A DNA stretch of 64,000 nt from Desulfosarcina widdelii (GCF_009688965.1 NZ_AP021875.1:4774001-4838000), one strand, 5' to 3'; shown: positions 25,469 to 35,157, counted from the stretch's first letter. Notes: generated by a model not told the origin, from the letters alone. Translations and numbers: made by a program.

Positions 25469-26053
25469 TCAAGGGATGTCGGTTTTTCCCTGTTTCAGCC
25501 CGGTTATGATGAACGTTTCGTAGATGTCGGCGATCTCCCCCACCTTCAGGCGGCCGCCAGGGTTGTACCAGGTGGCACCGGCCGTGCAAAGTGTAAGAAT
25601 GGCATAGGAGAGGATTTTTACGTCAACGTCGGCAAAGACGCCTTCTGCGGTTCCCTGCCGGATGAGGTCCTGGAAAATCGTTTCGTACTCGTCCCTTTTT
25701 TTAACGATGGCGCGATAGTGTTCGGAGGTGAGGCCCCGCAGTTCGCTGTTGGCGATGAAGTTCTCCTTCTGCCGTTCCAGATGAAAACGGACATGGCTGC
25801 GCACCGCCGTTCGCATACGCTGTTCCACGCCCGCCACCGCGGCCAGACGGTCCTTCAGATAGGTGGTCAAATCGTCCATGGTGGACTTGAGAATGTGGTA
25901 AAGCAGGTCTTCCTTGCTGGCATAGTGATAGTAGATGCTGGCCTTCTGGATGCCGCTGCCCCTGGCGATGTCGCTGATGCTGGTGGCAAAGTACCCCTTT
26001 TTGAAAAAAAGATTTATGGATACGGATTTGATGGTCGCTTTCATGTCGGTCAT
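25469..26053 (-). CDS. TetR/AcrR-family repressor of the acyl-CoA operon
   Basis: A 194-residue regulator. The N-terminal TetR HTH reads SINLFFKKGYFATSISDIARGSGIQKASIYYHYASKEDL, and the remaining 145 residues are a helical ligand domain. I used the ATG at 26053, which has GGGAG upstream; an in-frame ATG at 26080 has no ribosome-binding site. It is the first gene of the operon with the acyl-CoA dehydrogenase, hydratase and lyase genes. A TetR-type palindrome sits in the leader (26123-26136). It probably senses an acyl-CoA and represses its own operon. Confidence 0.88.
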   Translation of the reverse strand: MTDMKATIKSVSINLFFKKGYFATSISDIARGSGIQKASIYYHYASKEDLLYHILKSTMDDLTTYLKDRLAAVAGVEQRMRTAVRSHVRFHLERQKENFIANSELRGLTSEHYRAIVKKRDEYETIFQDLIRQGTAEGVFADVDVKILSYAILTLCTAGATWYNPGGRLKVGEIADIYETFIITGLKQGKTDIP

Positions 26054-26122
26054 GGGGGCGGCTCCCGTGATGACGGGCATCGATTGACGGTAATCCGCGA
26101 CGGATAGCGCAGTAGTGAGTTT

Positions 26123-26175
26123 ACCGACCGGTCGTTAGGCAGTCTCTTTTTACGTGCCGGGCTTCCGGTTGTCAA
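26123..26175 (-). promoter_or_regulatory. Promoter and TetR operator of the acyl-CoA operon
   Basis: On the minus strand, TTGACA (26170-26175) and TAAAAA (26147-26152) are 17 bp apart. Just downstream lies the palindrome ACCGAC-CG-GTCGTT (26123-26136, read on the plus strand), one mismatch from a perfect 6+6 repeat. The position between the start of transcription and the tetR gene fits a repressor site. A nearly identical palindrome occurs at 58510-58523. Confidence 0.7.
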
Positions 26176-26244
26176 GCCAAAAATCCATTTGAACGGGCAA
26201 AATTGTTGGTGATTCGGCCCGTCTTTTTGTGTATCATGCCAATC

Positions 26245-26490
26245 ATGGACGAAAAGCAGAAAAAACATCGCGTTTTCAAGGAAAAGGGAAAAATTGGACA
26301 GGTGACGCACTGGGATCTGGATTACCTGTCCAGGGAAGAAATCAATGATCTCTATGTGCAAAAGCGAGAGAAAAATCACCGGGAATCGCATCCGGAACAT
26401 CGGTCCGGCGGCAAAAAACTGGCGTTGATGCTCATCGGGATGGGGCTTGCTTTGCTGGCAGGCGCGCTTTTTCTGGCATCCCGGCTCTGA
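26245..26490 (+). CDS. Small hypothetical membrane protein
   Basis: An 81-residue protein: a charged N-terminal half (MDEKQKKHRVFKEKGKIGQV and LSREEINDLYVQKREK), then one C-terminal transmembrane helix (about residues 58-78). I do not recognise the family. The start is uncertain; ATGs at 26236 and 26245 are in frame and neither has a strong ribosome-binding site. It precedes the dienoyl-CoA reductase-like gene by 39 bases. Confidence 0.5.
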   Translation: MDEKQKKHRVFKEKGKIGQVTHWDLDYLSREEINDLYVQKREKNHRESHPEHRSGGKKLALMLIGMGLALLAGALFLASRL

Positions 26491-26529
26491 TGGAACGATG
26501 AATCGAAAGTTCGAGACAGGAGAGAAACG

Positions 26530-28530
26530 ATGATGGATGTTTTGTTCCAGCCCATTACGATCAACCAGCTTGAGATAAAAAACCGGATCTACCTGCCCGC
26601 CATGCATCTGGGCATGGCCGCCGATTACCAGGTGACCGATCAGTTGACGGCCTTTTATGCCGAACGCGCCAAAGGCGGTGCGGGCATGATCTGTGTGGGC
26701 TATGCCACCGTTGACGAGTTGTCCGGCAACACCCAGAATATCGGCGCCCACGAGGACAGCTTTATCCCCGGTCTGAGCCGGCTGGCCGAAGCCATCAAGG
26801 GCAACGGCGCCCGCAGCGCCGTCCAGCTCAACCACGCCGGCCGCTATAACTTCTCTTTTTTTTTGAACGGAAAGCAGCCCGTTGCGCCTTCACCGGTGGC
26901 GTCGCGGATGACCCGGGAAACCCCCAGGGAAATGACCCTGGACGAGATTCAGGCGACCGTCGAGGCCTTTGCCGCAGCCGCCGGCCGTGTCAAGGCCGCC
27001 GGTTTCGATTCGATCGAAGTGCTCAGCGGGACCGGGTACCTGATCAGCGAATTTCTGTCCCCGCTCACCAACCAGCGGTCCGACCGGTATGGCGGCAGCC
27101 TCGAAAACCGGATGCGGTTCGGTTTGGAAATCATGGCCGCCATACGCCGTGTTGTGGGCGACGAGTATCCATTGATCGTGCGCATGAACGGCAACGATTT
27201 CATGCCTGGTGGCAACGGTTCGGCGGAATTGCGGGAATATGCCAAGGCCCTGGCCGCCGGTCCCGTCGACGCCCTTTGCATCAACGTGGGCTGGCATGAA
27301 GCGCGGGTCCCACAGATTGTCGCCGCCGTGCCGCGTGGGGTGTTTGCCTATCTGGCCAGAGGGATCCGGGAGCTTGTGGATGTGCCGGTGATCGCCAGCC
27401 ACCGCATCAACGACCCGGCCACGGCCCGTGAGATGATCGCCGACGGCATGTGCGACATGGTGGCCATGGGGCGCAGCCTGATTGCCGATCCCTATCTGCC
27501 GGAAAAGGCCAAGTCAGGCCGGGAGGCGGACATCGTTCATTGCATTGCCTGTGCCCAGGGATGTTTCGATCATCTGTTTCAACTCAAGCATGTGGAATGC
27601 ATGTGCAACCCCCGGGCTGGACACGAAAACGAGCTCGTGGCAGAGAAGGCGGTTCAACCGAAGAATATCATGGTCGTCGGCGGCGGCGCCGCCGGCATGA
27701 GTGCTGCGCTGGCCGCTCACAGTCGGGGCCATCGGGTGACGATCCATGAGCGTTCCAGCCGTTTGGGCGGTCAGCTTTATCTCGCAGCAGCCCCTCCCGG
27801 AAGAGAGGAATTCGCCTGTCTGGCCCGGGATCTGGCCCGGCAGGTTACACTGGCGAAAATTCCCGTGGTGCTCAATTGCGAGGCCGACGCCGCCTTGATC
27901 GAAGAAAAGGCTCCCGAAGGCGTCATTCTGGCTACGGGCGCTGCTCCCCTGGCTCCGCCGATTCCCGGCAGCGACCAGCCCCACGTCGTTCAGGCCTGGG
28001 ATGTGCTGGCGGACCGGGCCCTTACCGGAAGACGGGTGGCCATCATCGGCGGAGGTGCCGTCGGCGTGGAGACGGCGCTTTTTCTGGCCGAAAAAGGTAC
28101 CCTATCCGGAGAAGGCCTCAAATTTTTACTGGTGAACCGCGCCGAGGATCCGGAGACCCTTTTTCAGATGGCCACGCGGGGCACCAAGGAAGTGATCCTG
28201 GTGGAAATGTTGGACAAGGTTGGCAAGGATATCGGTAAGTCCACCCGTTGGGGAATGATGCAAGACCTCTCGAGAATCGGCGTAACCACCGTTACCCAGA
28301 CCACGGTGGTCGCCATCACGGCCGACGGGCTCGAAGTGGAAAAGGACGGCAAACGGGAAACGATTGCCGCGGACAGCGTAGTCATCGCTGCCGGTTCCGG
28401 TTCAAACAATCCCCTCCAACCGGTGGTGGAAGAGAAAAATATCGCCTTTCAGGTCGTCGGGGATGCCGGCAGGGTGGGCCTGGCCTTTGATGCGGTGCAT
28501 CAGGGGTATAAGGCGGGCATGACGATATAA
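26530..28530 (+). CDS. FadH-like 2,4-dienoyl-CoA reductase / old yellow enzyme family
   Basis: A 666-residue three-part flavoprotein. An N-terminal OYE-type FMN TIM barrel (about residues 1-340) includes QLNHAGRY and NQRSDRYGGSLENRMRF. Next come the [4Fe-4S] cysteines (CIACAQGC, then CMC downstream). A C-terminal FAD/NAD(P) Rossmann pair follows, with GGGAAGMSAALAAHSRGH and IGGGAVGVETALF. This is the architecture of FadH, trimethylamine dehydrogenase and related enoate reductases. It probably reduces an unsaturated acyl-CoA or enoate with NAD(P)H. It lies next to the beta-oxidation operon on the other strand. The exact substrate is unknown. Confidence 0.88.
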   Translation: MMDVLFQPITINQLEIKNRIYLPAMHLGMAADYQVTDQLTAFYAERAKGGAGMICVGYATVDELSGNTQNIGAHEDSFIPGLSRLAEAIKGNGARSAVQLNHAGRYNFSFFLNGKQPVAPSPVASRMTRETPREMTLDEIQATVEAFAAAAGRVKAAGFDSIEVLSGTGYLISEFLSPLTNQRSDRYGGSLENRMRFGLEIMAAIRRVVGDEYPLIVRMNGNDFMPGGNGSAELREYAKALAAGPVDALCINVGWHEARVPQIVAAVPRGVFAYLARGIRELVDVPVIASHRINDPATAREMIADGMCDMVAMGRSLIADPYLPEKAKSGREADIVHCIACAQGCFDHLFQLKHVECMCNPRAGHENELVAEKAVQPKNIMVVGGGAAGMSAALAAHSRGHRVTIHERSSRLGGQLYLAAAPPGREEFACLARDLARQVTLAKIPVVLNCEADAALIEEKAPEGVILATGAAPLAPPIPGSDQPHVVQAWDVLADRALTGRRVAIIGGGAVGVETALFLAEKGTLSGEGLKFLLVNRAEDPETLFQMATRGTKEVILVEMLDKVGKDIGKSTRWGMMQDLSRIGVTTVTQTTVVAITADGLEVEKDGKRETIAADSVVIAAGSGSNNPLQPVVEEKNIAFQVVGDAGRVGLAFDAVHQGYKAGMTI

Positions 28531-28538
28531 GTCATTGT

Positions 28539-31013
28539 TTATTGCGGTTCCAGCACCTCGCGAACCGCATGGGCAATGGATTCCATGGTCAGGGGTTTCA
28601 TCAGAACGCGGCGAATACCGATGGATTGGGCCCGCTGGGGGTCGAACACTTCGGAGAACCCTGTGCATACGATGATGGGGGTGCTCGGCCGGATCTCCAG
28701 CATTTGACGGGCCATCTTGTCGCCGGTCAGACCGGGCATGTTGTAGTCCGTCACCACCAGATCGAACCGAAAGGGATCTGTTTTGAAGGTTTCCAGGGCT
28801 ACGGTGCTTCCGACGACAGCGGTTACCCGATAGCCGAGACGCCGCAGCATCTCCCTGCCGATTTCGACCAGGTCCTTTTCGTCATCCACCAGCAGGATAT
28901 GTTCGTTACCGCGCGGTATGCTGATCGGCTTTGCACCGTTTTCCGAGGCATCGTCTCCGGATACCGGTAAAAATACAGTAACGGTCGTGCCTTTACCCAC
29001 GACGCTGTCCACAGCGATTTCTCCGCGATGGCTTTTCACGATACCGTGAACCACTGCCAGCCCCAAACCGGTTCCCTTGCCCTTTTCTTTGGTGGTAAAA
29101 TACGGATCGAAAATTCGTTCGAGAATCGCCGGACTGATGCCTGTTCCCGTGTCGGAAACGACAAGCCTGACGTATGAACCCGGCTCCAGGTTCAAGGCGC
29201 CGACATCTTCGGCTTCCCCAATGGCTCTCTGTTCCAGGGAGACGCTCAGAATGCCGCCGGTTTCCAGCATGGCATGATAGGCATTGGTACACAGGTTCAT
29301 GATAATTTGATGGATCTGGGTCGGATCGCCCATAACGGCGCGGTCCGCTTTGATTTTGGACTGAACCCGGATATCGGCCGGCAGGGAAGTCTGCAAGAGC
29401 TTGAGGACTTCTTTGACAATGGGAGAAACTTTGACCGGCGCCTGAAGCTGCTCCTGCATGCGACTGAAGGAAAGAATCTGTTCCACCAGGGCCTTGGCCC
29501 GGAGACCGGCATGGTGGATGGCTTTGAGTTTGGGATAAAGCGGGTGAGCGGTATCGTCGACATCCTGCATGCCCAGTTCGGAATAACCCAGCACGGCGCT
29601 TAAAATGTTGTTGAAGTCGTGGGCGATGCCGCCGGCAAGGGTGCCCAGGGCTTCCATTTTTTGGGCTTGTCTGAGCTGCCGTTCCAGTTTTTTCTTGTCT
29701 TCTTCGGCGCGAATCTGATCGGAAAGATCGATCAGGCTTTCAATAAAGCATTCCCGACCCTCCAGCGTCGTCCGCGAAACGGTTTTGAGCACCGGTACCC
29801 GACTGCCGTCGGCCGCGATCAAGAAGCGTTCCGATTGGTCCATCTCTTTGACCGAGGTCATGGGGCAGTTTTCTTCCTCTGAAGGGCAGAGCACTTCATG
29901 ACAGATCTTGCCCCTGATCGATTCGGGATCGCTGCCCACCATGGCGGCGGCAGAGGGATTTACATAAACCAATTTATGGGTTTCGACGTCCACGATAATG
30001 ATGCCGGTAGGAAGGGTATCCAGAATTTTTCGAAAACGGGAGGCATTTTCCCGAATCTCTTCGGCGGCTCGAACTGCTCGCAATGCTTCGCAACTGTATG
30101 ACGCCAGGATCGTTCCGATTTCCCGGTCCTGGTCCAGGAAGGGCGCCGGTGTTTTGCTGTGCAGGGCCATGATGCCGGCAACACCGCCGAACTCATCGGG
30201 CAGGGGAAACAAAAGGGCCGAGCCATCCGTGTAGCCGTGCCAGCCACTGCCGTTCACCGTTTCGTCTTCGGCAATGTCATTTTCTAAAATGGGCTGGTTG
30301 CCGGCAATAGCCCGCTGGAAAAGCGATTTTTCCGGCAGGGGGAACGGAATGAATTCTGCTGCATGGCCGGGGTCCAGCGTGTGGATCAGCCGCAGACCGT
30401 TTTCTTCCTTGAGGTAAATGCTCCCTCCGGCAGCCAGCATGTGCTCCCCGAACGCTTCCAGCAGCTTGCCTCCGAATTCAACGACGTCGCTGCAGAAAGA
30501 CAGGGATCGGGTCGTATCCACAATGTGACGCAGCCGGGCGTTGATCTGGGAAAGGTTCATGTTGGCCTGCCCCAGTTCGGCCGTTCGTTCTTCCACCAGT
30601 TGCTCCAGACGCAGCCGATAGGCCTGGTTCTCCTTCTTGAGCCGGGCTTTTTCCAGGGCCGCTTCCACTGCGTGGGTAAGCATGGAAAGATCCTGGATGG
30701 GTTTGAGGAGGTAATCCCAGGCCCCGCAGTGCAGCGCCTCAACGGCATCGTTGATCATGCCTGTGCCGGAGGCGACGATCAGCGGTGTCAACGGCGATTG
30801 CCGATTGATGGTTTCCAACACCTGGATTCCATCGACTTCAGGCATGCGCAGATCCACTATAACCAGATCCGGCTGTTCGTTTTGATAGATGTCCAAACCT
30901 TCACGCCCATTTTCTGCGGTTAAAATGTCGTACCCGCAGTCTTCCAGATGGGCACTGAAACTGTCGCGAATGGCTTTTTCGTCGTCGATAACCAGAATAC
31001 GCGAAGATTTCAT
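28539..31013 (-). CDS. Hybrid histidine kinase (REC-GAF-PAS-HisKA-HATPase-REC)
   Basis: An 824-residue soluble kinase. A receiver (residues 1-120, Asp54 in IVDLRMP) is followed by a coiled coil, a GAF-like domain (about 160-320), a PAS domain (FRKILDTLPTGIIIVDVETHK), a HisKA H-box GGIAHDFNNILSAVLGYS, HATPase_c with GTGLGLAVV, and a C-terminal receiver with Asp in VVTDYNMPGLTG. It has no transmembrane segment. It lies 42 bases downstream of the 1326-residue sensor kinase on the same strand, so the two may form one phosphorelay. The ligand sensed is unknown. Confidence 0.93.
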   Translation of the reverse strand: MKSSRILVIDDEKAIRDSFSAHLEDCGYDILTAENGREGLDIYQNEQPDLVIVDLRMPEVDGIQVLETINRQSPLTPLIVASGTGMINDAVEALHCGAWDYLLKPIQDLSMLTHAVEAALEKARLKKENQAYRLRLEQLVEERTAELGQANMNLSQINARLRHIVDTTRSLSFCSDVVEFGGKLLEAFGEHMLAAGGSIYLKEENGLRLIHTLDPGHAAEFIPFPLPEKSLFQRAIAGNQPILENDIAEDETVNGSGWHGYTDGSALLFPLPDEFGGVAGIMALHSKTPAPFLDQDREIGTILASYSCEALRAVRAAEEIRENASRFRKILDTLPTGIIIVDVETHKLVYVNPSAAAMVGSDPESIRGKICHEVLCPSEEENCPMTSVKEMDQSERFLIAADGSRVPVLKTVSRTTLEGRECFIESLIDLSDQIRAEEDKKKLERQLRQAQKMEALGTLAGGIAHDFNNILSAVLGYSELGMQDVDDTAHPLYPKLKAIHHAGLRAKALVEQILSFSRMQEQLQAPVKVSPIVKEVLKLLQTSLPADIRVQSKIKADRAVMGDPTQIHQIIMNLCTNAYHAMLETGGILSVSLEQRAIGEAEDVGALNLEPGSYVRLVVSDTGTGISPAILERIFDPYFTTKEKGKGTGLGLAVVHGIVKSHRGEIAVDSVVGKGTTVTVFLPVSGDDASENGAKPISIPRGNEHILLVDDEKDLVEIGREMLRRLGYRVTAVVGSTVALETFKTDPFRFDLVVTDYNMPGLTGDKMARQMLEIRPSTPIIVCTGFSEVFDPQRAQSIGIRRVLMKPLTMESIAHAVREVLEPQ

Positions 31014-31055
31014 TAATTCATCCTTCCTGATAATGGGGCTTCACGGCATCCGGGC

Positions 31056-34000
31056 TCATGATTTTCCGGCTTTCGGCAGGCGGATGACGAATCGGGTACC
31101 ACCGCCATCGACTGCATGGGCGTCCATTTTCCCGCCGTGGTTTTCCGTGACGATAAAATAAGAGACCGACAAACCCAGGCCCGTACCTTTGCCAACCGAT
31201 TTGGTGGTGAAAAACGGCTCGAAGATCCTGCGGCGGGTCATTTCTTCGATACCCGGCCCGTTGTCCTCGATCTCCAGGCACACCCACCGATTCTCCTGGT
31301 GAACGCGCAGAACAAATGCAGGCGGACGCTTCTTTTCCGGCTGGGAGGCCATGGCCTCGGCGCCGTTTTTCAGAATATTCAAAAATACCTGCTGCAGTTT
31401 GCTGGCCTCGCACGGAACTTCGGGCACATTTGGATCATATTCCCGAATAATTTCTATTTGTTTAAAATCATATTGTTTTTTCATATCGTAATCGGTGCGG
31501 GCCAGATCGACTGTTCGATCCAAGAGGACAGCGAGGTCGTGACTGGAGACGACCCGATCGCTTTTGCGGGCGAAGCTGAGCATGTTCTTTACGATGGCCG
31601 CAGCCCGGTCTCCGGACTCGCGGATGTTTTCCAGCATGTTGGGCAGTTTGCGCAGCTCCATGTACTGCCTTATGGCTGTCATCGTTACTCCGGCTGTTTC
31701 GGCTGCCTTCCTGTTGGCCGGAAGATCGCCCAGCAGGCGATTTTCCAAAACGGCGGTGTTTTGAAGGATGCCGGCCAAAGGGTTGTTGATTTCATGGGCC
31801 ATGCCCGCAGCCAGACCGCCCACGGAAAGCATTTTTTCGCTCTGAATCATCATCTCTTCCAACCGTACCCGCTCGGTTACGTCGTCAACGCGGATCACCG
31901 CGCCATCGACGCCATTGGCAACCAAAGGAAAAACGGTCACGTCCTCAAATCGGATTTCACTGTGCTGACGGCGCGGTATTTTTGGATCGTGGATCACCTG
32001 GCGATTCCGGATCGCGGTTTGGATGCGGGCCACTTCATCGATAAGAAAGGGAAACACATCGGCCAAAGGCTGTGCGTGCGCCTTTTCGAAGGGCATCCCC
32101 GTGACCCGTTCGGCCTGTTTGTTCCACTGGGTCACCCGACCGTCGGTATCGACGCCGATGAGTACCGACGGCATGGAATCGATGATGTTGGACAGGTAGT
32201 TGCGCAGCTGCCGCATTTCCTCCACGGCCTTTTTACGCTCGGTGATGTCCTGATAGGTACCCAGCACACCGATAATTTTTTCCTGGCTGTCGCGCATGGG
32301 CACCTTGCTGGTCTGCAGCCACCGGGATTTTCCGATGGGCAAAGGCCACTGTTTTTCGATATTGAGACGGGGCTGTCCCGTTTTCATGACGGCCTGATCG
32401 TTCTTACGAAAGACGGTGGCCAGGTCGGACGGAATCCATTCAAAGTCGTCTCTGCCGATCACTTCCTCGGGATTGGAAAACCCGGCATCTTCGGCAAACG
32501 GTCGGTTGCAACCCAAATAGCGCAGATCTGTATCCTTCCAGAAAACCCGTACCGGGATGGTATCGAGCACCAGCCGCAGCATGCGGTTGGCATCCGTCAG
32601 GGCTTCTTCGGCCCGCTTCCGTTCGCTGATGTCCAGAAAGGAACCGATGCTGGTCTGGGTGCCGGGAATCAGCCGCACCTTGAGCAGGGTCGGTATGACA
32701 TTGCCCTGCCGATCGATCAGGCTGCATTCATACTGGCTCGGGGTATTGAGCGAGTCTTTTCTGCGATTGAAGTGGTAGACTTTTAAACGCTCGACGTCCT
32801 TGGGCGCGATGAGTTGGGTCCAGCTCATTTTACCCTCGATTTCGATGCGGTCATAACCGACCATTTGGGCAAATTCCCGGTTGACCATGGACAATGTTGT
32901 ATCCGCCTCGCTGAGCACTGTTCCGGTGCCGGTGTTTTCGAACATCGCGCGATAGCGTTTTTCGCTGTCCTGGATGCGCGCTTCGGCCTCCCGCCGCGCG
33001 GTGATATCCGTCGCCAGGGCGACCACTGCCGGTTCTCCGAAGTCCTCGATATCGCAGGGGAGTTTGATCACCTCCAGCCATCGCGTAGCCCCGGAATGGT
33101 CCTGGAAGGGTTCTTCGCGAACGAACAGGGTACTGCCGCTGTCCATGGCCCGGCGGTCGTCAGCCAGATACCGGGCGACCTGATCCTTGTCGGGATGAAT
33201 ATCTGTCTGAAGCTTGCCGATCAGTTCCTCGACGGGCATGCGATAACGGTCCGCCACGGCCTGATTGACCATGAGAAAACGTCCCTCGGCATTTTTCGCG
33301 AAAATCATGGAGGGAACGATATCCATGATGCGCCGCAACATGCGTTCGTTGCGGCGCAGCTCTTCTTCGGCCTGTTTGAGGGCCGTGATATCGGTGTACA
33401 TGGCCACCGCCCCGGTTTGGGTGCCGTCGAGCATGATGGGAGACCCGGCGACAATGACGTGAACTGTCCTGCCGTCTTTTCGATAACGCACCCCTTCGAA
33501 AGATTCGACGCGCTGGCCGGAAAGTACGGTCTGGACATTTTTTTCCACCTGCTGGCGGGCTTCCCGGCCTCCAACGAGATCGTCCAGTTTTTTGCCCAGG
33601 GCTTCGTCGCGGCGATAACCGAAAATTTTTTCCGCTCCGGGATTCCAGTCGAGCACCCGGTGGCGGGGATCAAGGGTGACGATGGCATCGGGGGCGTGAT
33701 ACAGCACCGATTCCAGAAAACCCCGTCGTTTCCTGATTTCTTCCTGAGCCTGTTTTTGTTCGGTCAGATCGATAATAAAGCCATCCAGGAAAAAATCTCC
33801 GTTGGGCAACTGCCGGGGTTTGGCCACCACACGATGCCAGTTGGGTCTGTCGGCGGTAATGTGCACCTGGATCACTTCATCTATCACCGAAGCATTTTCG
33901 ATGGCCTCGACCTCGGCCCGGAATAAACGTTTTCGGTCTTTAGGAGCGATTTTATCAAAAAGTACATTTGCATCGGACAGAATTCGATCGACGGGTTCTC

Positions 34001-35036
34001 CGAAAAATTGCTCGGCATTGCCGGAGATATAGGTTGTTTTCCGAGTACCGTCCGGGGTGATGCGAGCTTGGAATAAGATGCCCCCGGGCAGGTTGTCGCT
34101 GAGGACCTGCAGCCGGTTCTCCATCTCCCGGGCGGATTGTTCGGCCAGTTTTTTTTCGGTGGTGACCTCCGCCAGAATGATGATCCCGCCGATGGTTCCC
34201 TTATGGGTCCGCCAGGGACGCAGAATTCGCCGCACCCATTCCACGGAACCATCCGGGCGGGTATAGGCCTCTTCCTCGTTTGTTATGGTCTCTCCATGAA
34301 GGCAGCGGTAATGTTGGGTTTTCCAGCGCTCGGGCAGAGGATCGAACACGTCGTAGTGATTGCGGCCAATGAGATCTTTATCGGGGAGCGCGAAATCGGT
34401 GATCCAACGGCGGCTGTAATGTAGATAGTTCATCTTCAGGTCGCACATGGCCACGGCCACCGGTGTGTAGGCGACAAAGAAGCGCAGCAGTTCTTCACGC
34501 GCTTTCAAGTCATCGAGTTTCTTACGCTGACCGGTAATGTCGTGGATGCTTTCGATGGCGCCGATCGGATTTCCATTGTCGTCACGAAGGGGACCGGCCA
34601 CGTTCCTGAAAATCCCTTTTTTCAGCAAAGGATGACGATTCATGGTTTCCGAAACCAGCATATCGCCCCTGCGTTCCATATTCACATAATTTTGGGCCAA
34701 ACGGTCATCCCAGTCGCTCACCAGATCGAGCATGACCGGTCGCCGCTCCCCGTAAAAAGGGAGGGCATATTCAAAATTTCCCTTTCCCAGCATGTCTTCG
34801 GCTTTGGTGCCTGTCAGTGTCTCCATGGCATGGTTCCAGGCGATGATCCGTTTTTCATGGTCGATGGCCATTATGGGGTCCGGAAAACAGTCGACGATCC
34901 GATGCATCTGCCAATTGTCTTTACGAAGCTCCGCGGCGGTTCTTTTCCACCTGCGTAGATCGATAAACAAGACGATGCCGAACAGCGCCAGTGCCGGCAG
35001 CACAATCAGGTTGAGCCAGAAGATAGCGGCGTTCAT
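31056..35036 (-). CDS. Giant multi-PAS sensor histidine kinase
   Basis: A 1326-residue membrane kinase. One TM helix (about residues 5-26) is followed by about eight consecutive PAS domains. Their starts can be seen at DCFPDPIMAIDHEKR, VAYTPVAVAMCDLK, SDNLPGGILFQARI, YHAPDAIVTLDPRH, DIVPSMIFAKNAEG, ENTGTGTVLSEADT, DTIPVRVFWKDTDL and DSMPSVLIGVDTDG. The C-terminal HisKA H-box is GGLAAGMAHEINNPLAGI, and HATPase_c with GTGLGLSVSYFIV ends the protein. There is no receiver. The next gene on the strand, the hybrid kinase, has two receivers. The number of PAS domains is by eye. Confidence 0.93.
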   Translation of the reverse strand: MNAAIFWLNLIVLPALALFGIVLFIDLRRWKRTAAELRKDNWQMHRIVDCFPDPIMAIDHEKRIIAWNHAMETLTGTKAEDMLGKGNFEYALPFYGERRPVMLDLVSDWDDRLAQNYVNMERRGDMLVSETMNRHPLLKKGIFRNVAGPLRDDNGNPIGAIESIHDITGQRKKLDDLKAREELLRFFVAYTPVAVAMCDLKMNYLHYSRRWITDFALPDKDLIGRNHYDVFDPLPERWKTQHYRCLHGETITNEEEAYTRPDGSVEWVRRILRPWRTHKGTIGGIIILAEVTTEKKLAEQSAREMENRLQVLSDNLPGGILFQARITPDGTRKTTYISGNAEQFFGEPVDRILSDANVLFDKIAPKDRKRLFRAEVEAIENASVIDEVIQVHITADRPNWHRVVAKPRQLPNGDFFLDGFIIDLTEQKQAQEEIRKRRGFLESVLYHAPDAIVTLDPRHRVLDWNPGAEKIFGYRRDEALGKKLDDLVGGREARQQVEKNVQTVLSGQRVESFEGVRYRKDGRTVHVIVAGSPIMLDGTQTGAVAMYTDITALKQAEEELRRNERMLRRIMDIVPSMIFAKNAEGRFLMVNQAVADRYRMPVEELIGKLQTDIHPDKDQVARYLADDRRAMDSGSTLFVREEPFQDHSGATRWLEVIKLPCDIEDFGEPAVVALATDITARREAEARIQDSEKRYRAMFENTGTGTVLSEADTTLSMVNREFAQMVGYDRIEIEGKMSWTQLIAPKDVERLKVYHFNRRKDSLNTPSQYECSLIDRQGNVIPTLLKVRLIPGTQTSIGSFLDISERKRAEEALTDANRMLRLVLDTIPVRVFWKDTDLRYLGCNRPFAEDAGFSNPEEVIGRDDFEWIPSDLATVFRKNDQAVMKTGQPRLNIEKQWPLPIGKSRWLQTSKVPMRDSQEKIIGVLGTYQDITERKKAVEEMRQLRNYLSNIIDSMPSVLIGVDTDGRVTQWNKQAERVTGMPFEKAHAQPLADVFPFLIDEVARIQTAIRNRQVIHDPKIPRRQHSEIRFEDVTVFPLVANGVDGAVIRVDDVTERVRLEEMMIQSEKMLSVGGLAAGMAHEINNPLAGILQNTAVLENRLLGDLPANRKAAETAGVTMTAIRQYMELRKLPNMLENIRESGDRAAAIVKNMLSFARKSDRVVSSHDLAVLLDRTVDLARTDYDMKKQYDFKQIEIIREYDPNVPEVPCEASKLQQVFLNILKNGAEAMASQPEKKRPPAFVLRVHQENRWVCLEIEDNGPGIEEMTRRRIFEPFFTTKSVGKGTGLGLSVSYFIVTENHGGKMDAHAVDGGGTRFVIRLPKAGKS

Positions 35037-35115
35037 GGTTTACACCTTCCTTTTACAGCCTTGGGAGCATGCCGGCTGTGTTCACTCAGGCGGTCTTCGC
35101 AAACGGCAGGTCGAT

Positions 35116-35132
35116 CCGGCGGTAACCGCCGG
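35116..35132. promoter_or_regulatory. Perfect palindrome in the leader of the multi-PAS kinase
   Basis: CCGGCGGT-A-ACCGCCGG, eight bases per arm with a single central base, lies between the promoter at 35158-35186 and the kinase start codon at 35036. It could be an operator or an RNA hairpin. Nothing else was seen in the 35037-35243 gap apart from the promoter. Confidence 0.45.
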
Positions 35133-35157
35133 TCATAGGGCGTGAATCCAAAATGAT

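Noticed and set aside
24167..26107. 646-codon plus-strand ORF across the acyl-CoA operon
   Set aside because: It is antisense to three recognisable genes and has no domain; long antisense frames are expected in GC-rich DNA.
31116..32786. 556-codon plus-strand ORF opposite the multi-PAS kinase
   Set aside because: An antisense shadow with no ribosome-binding site and no recognisable protein features.
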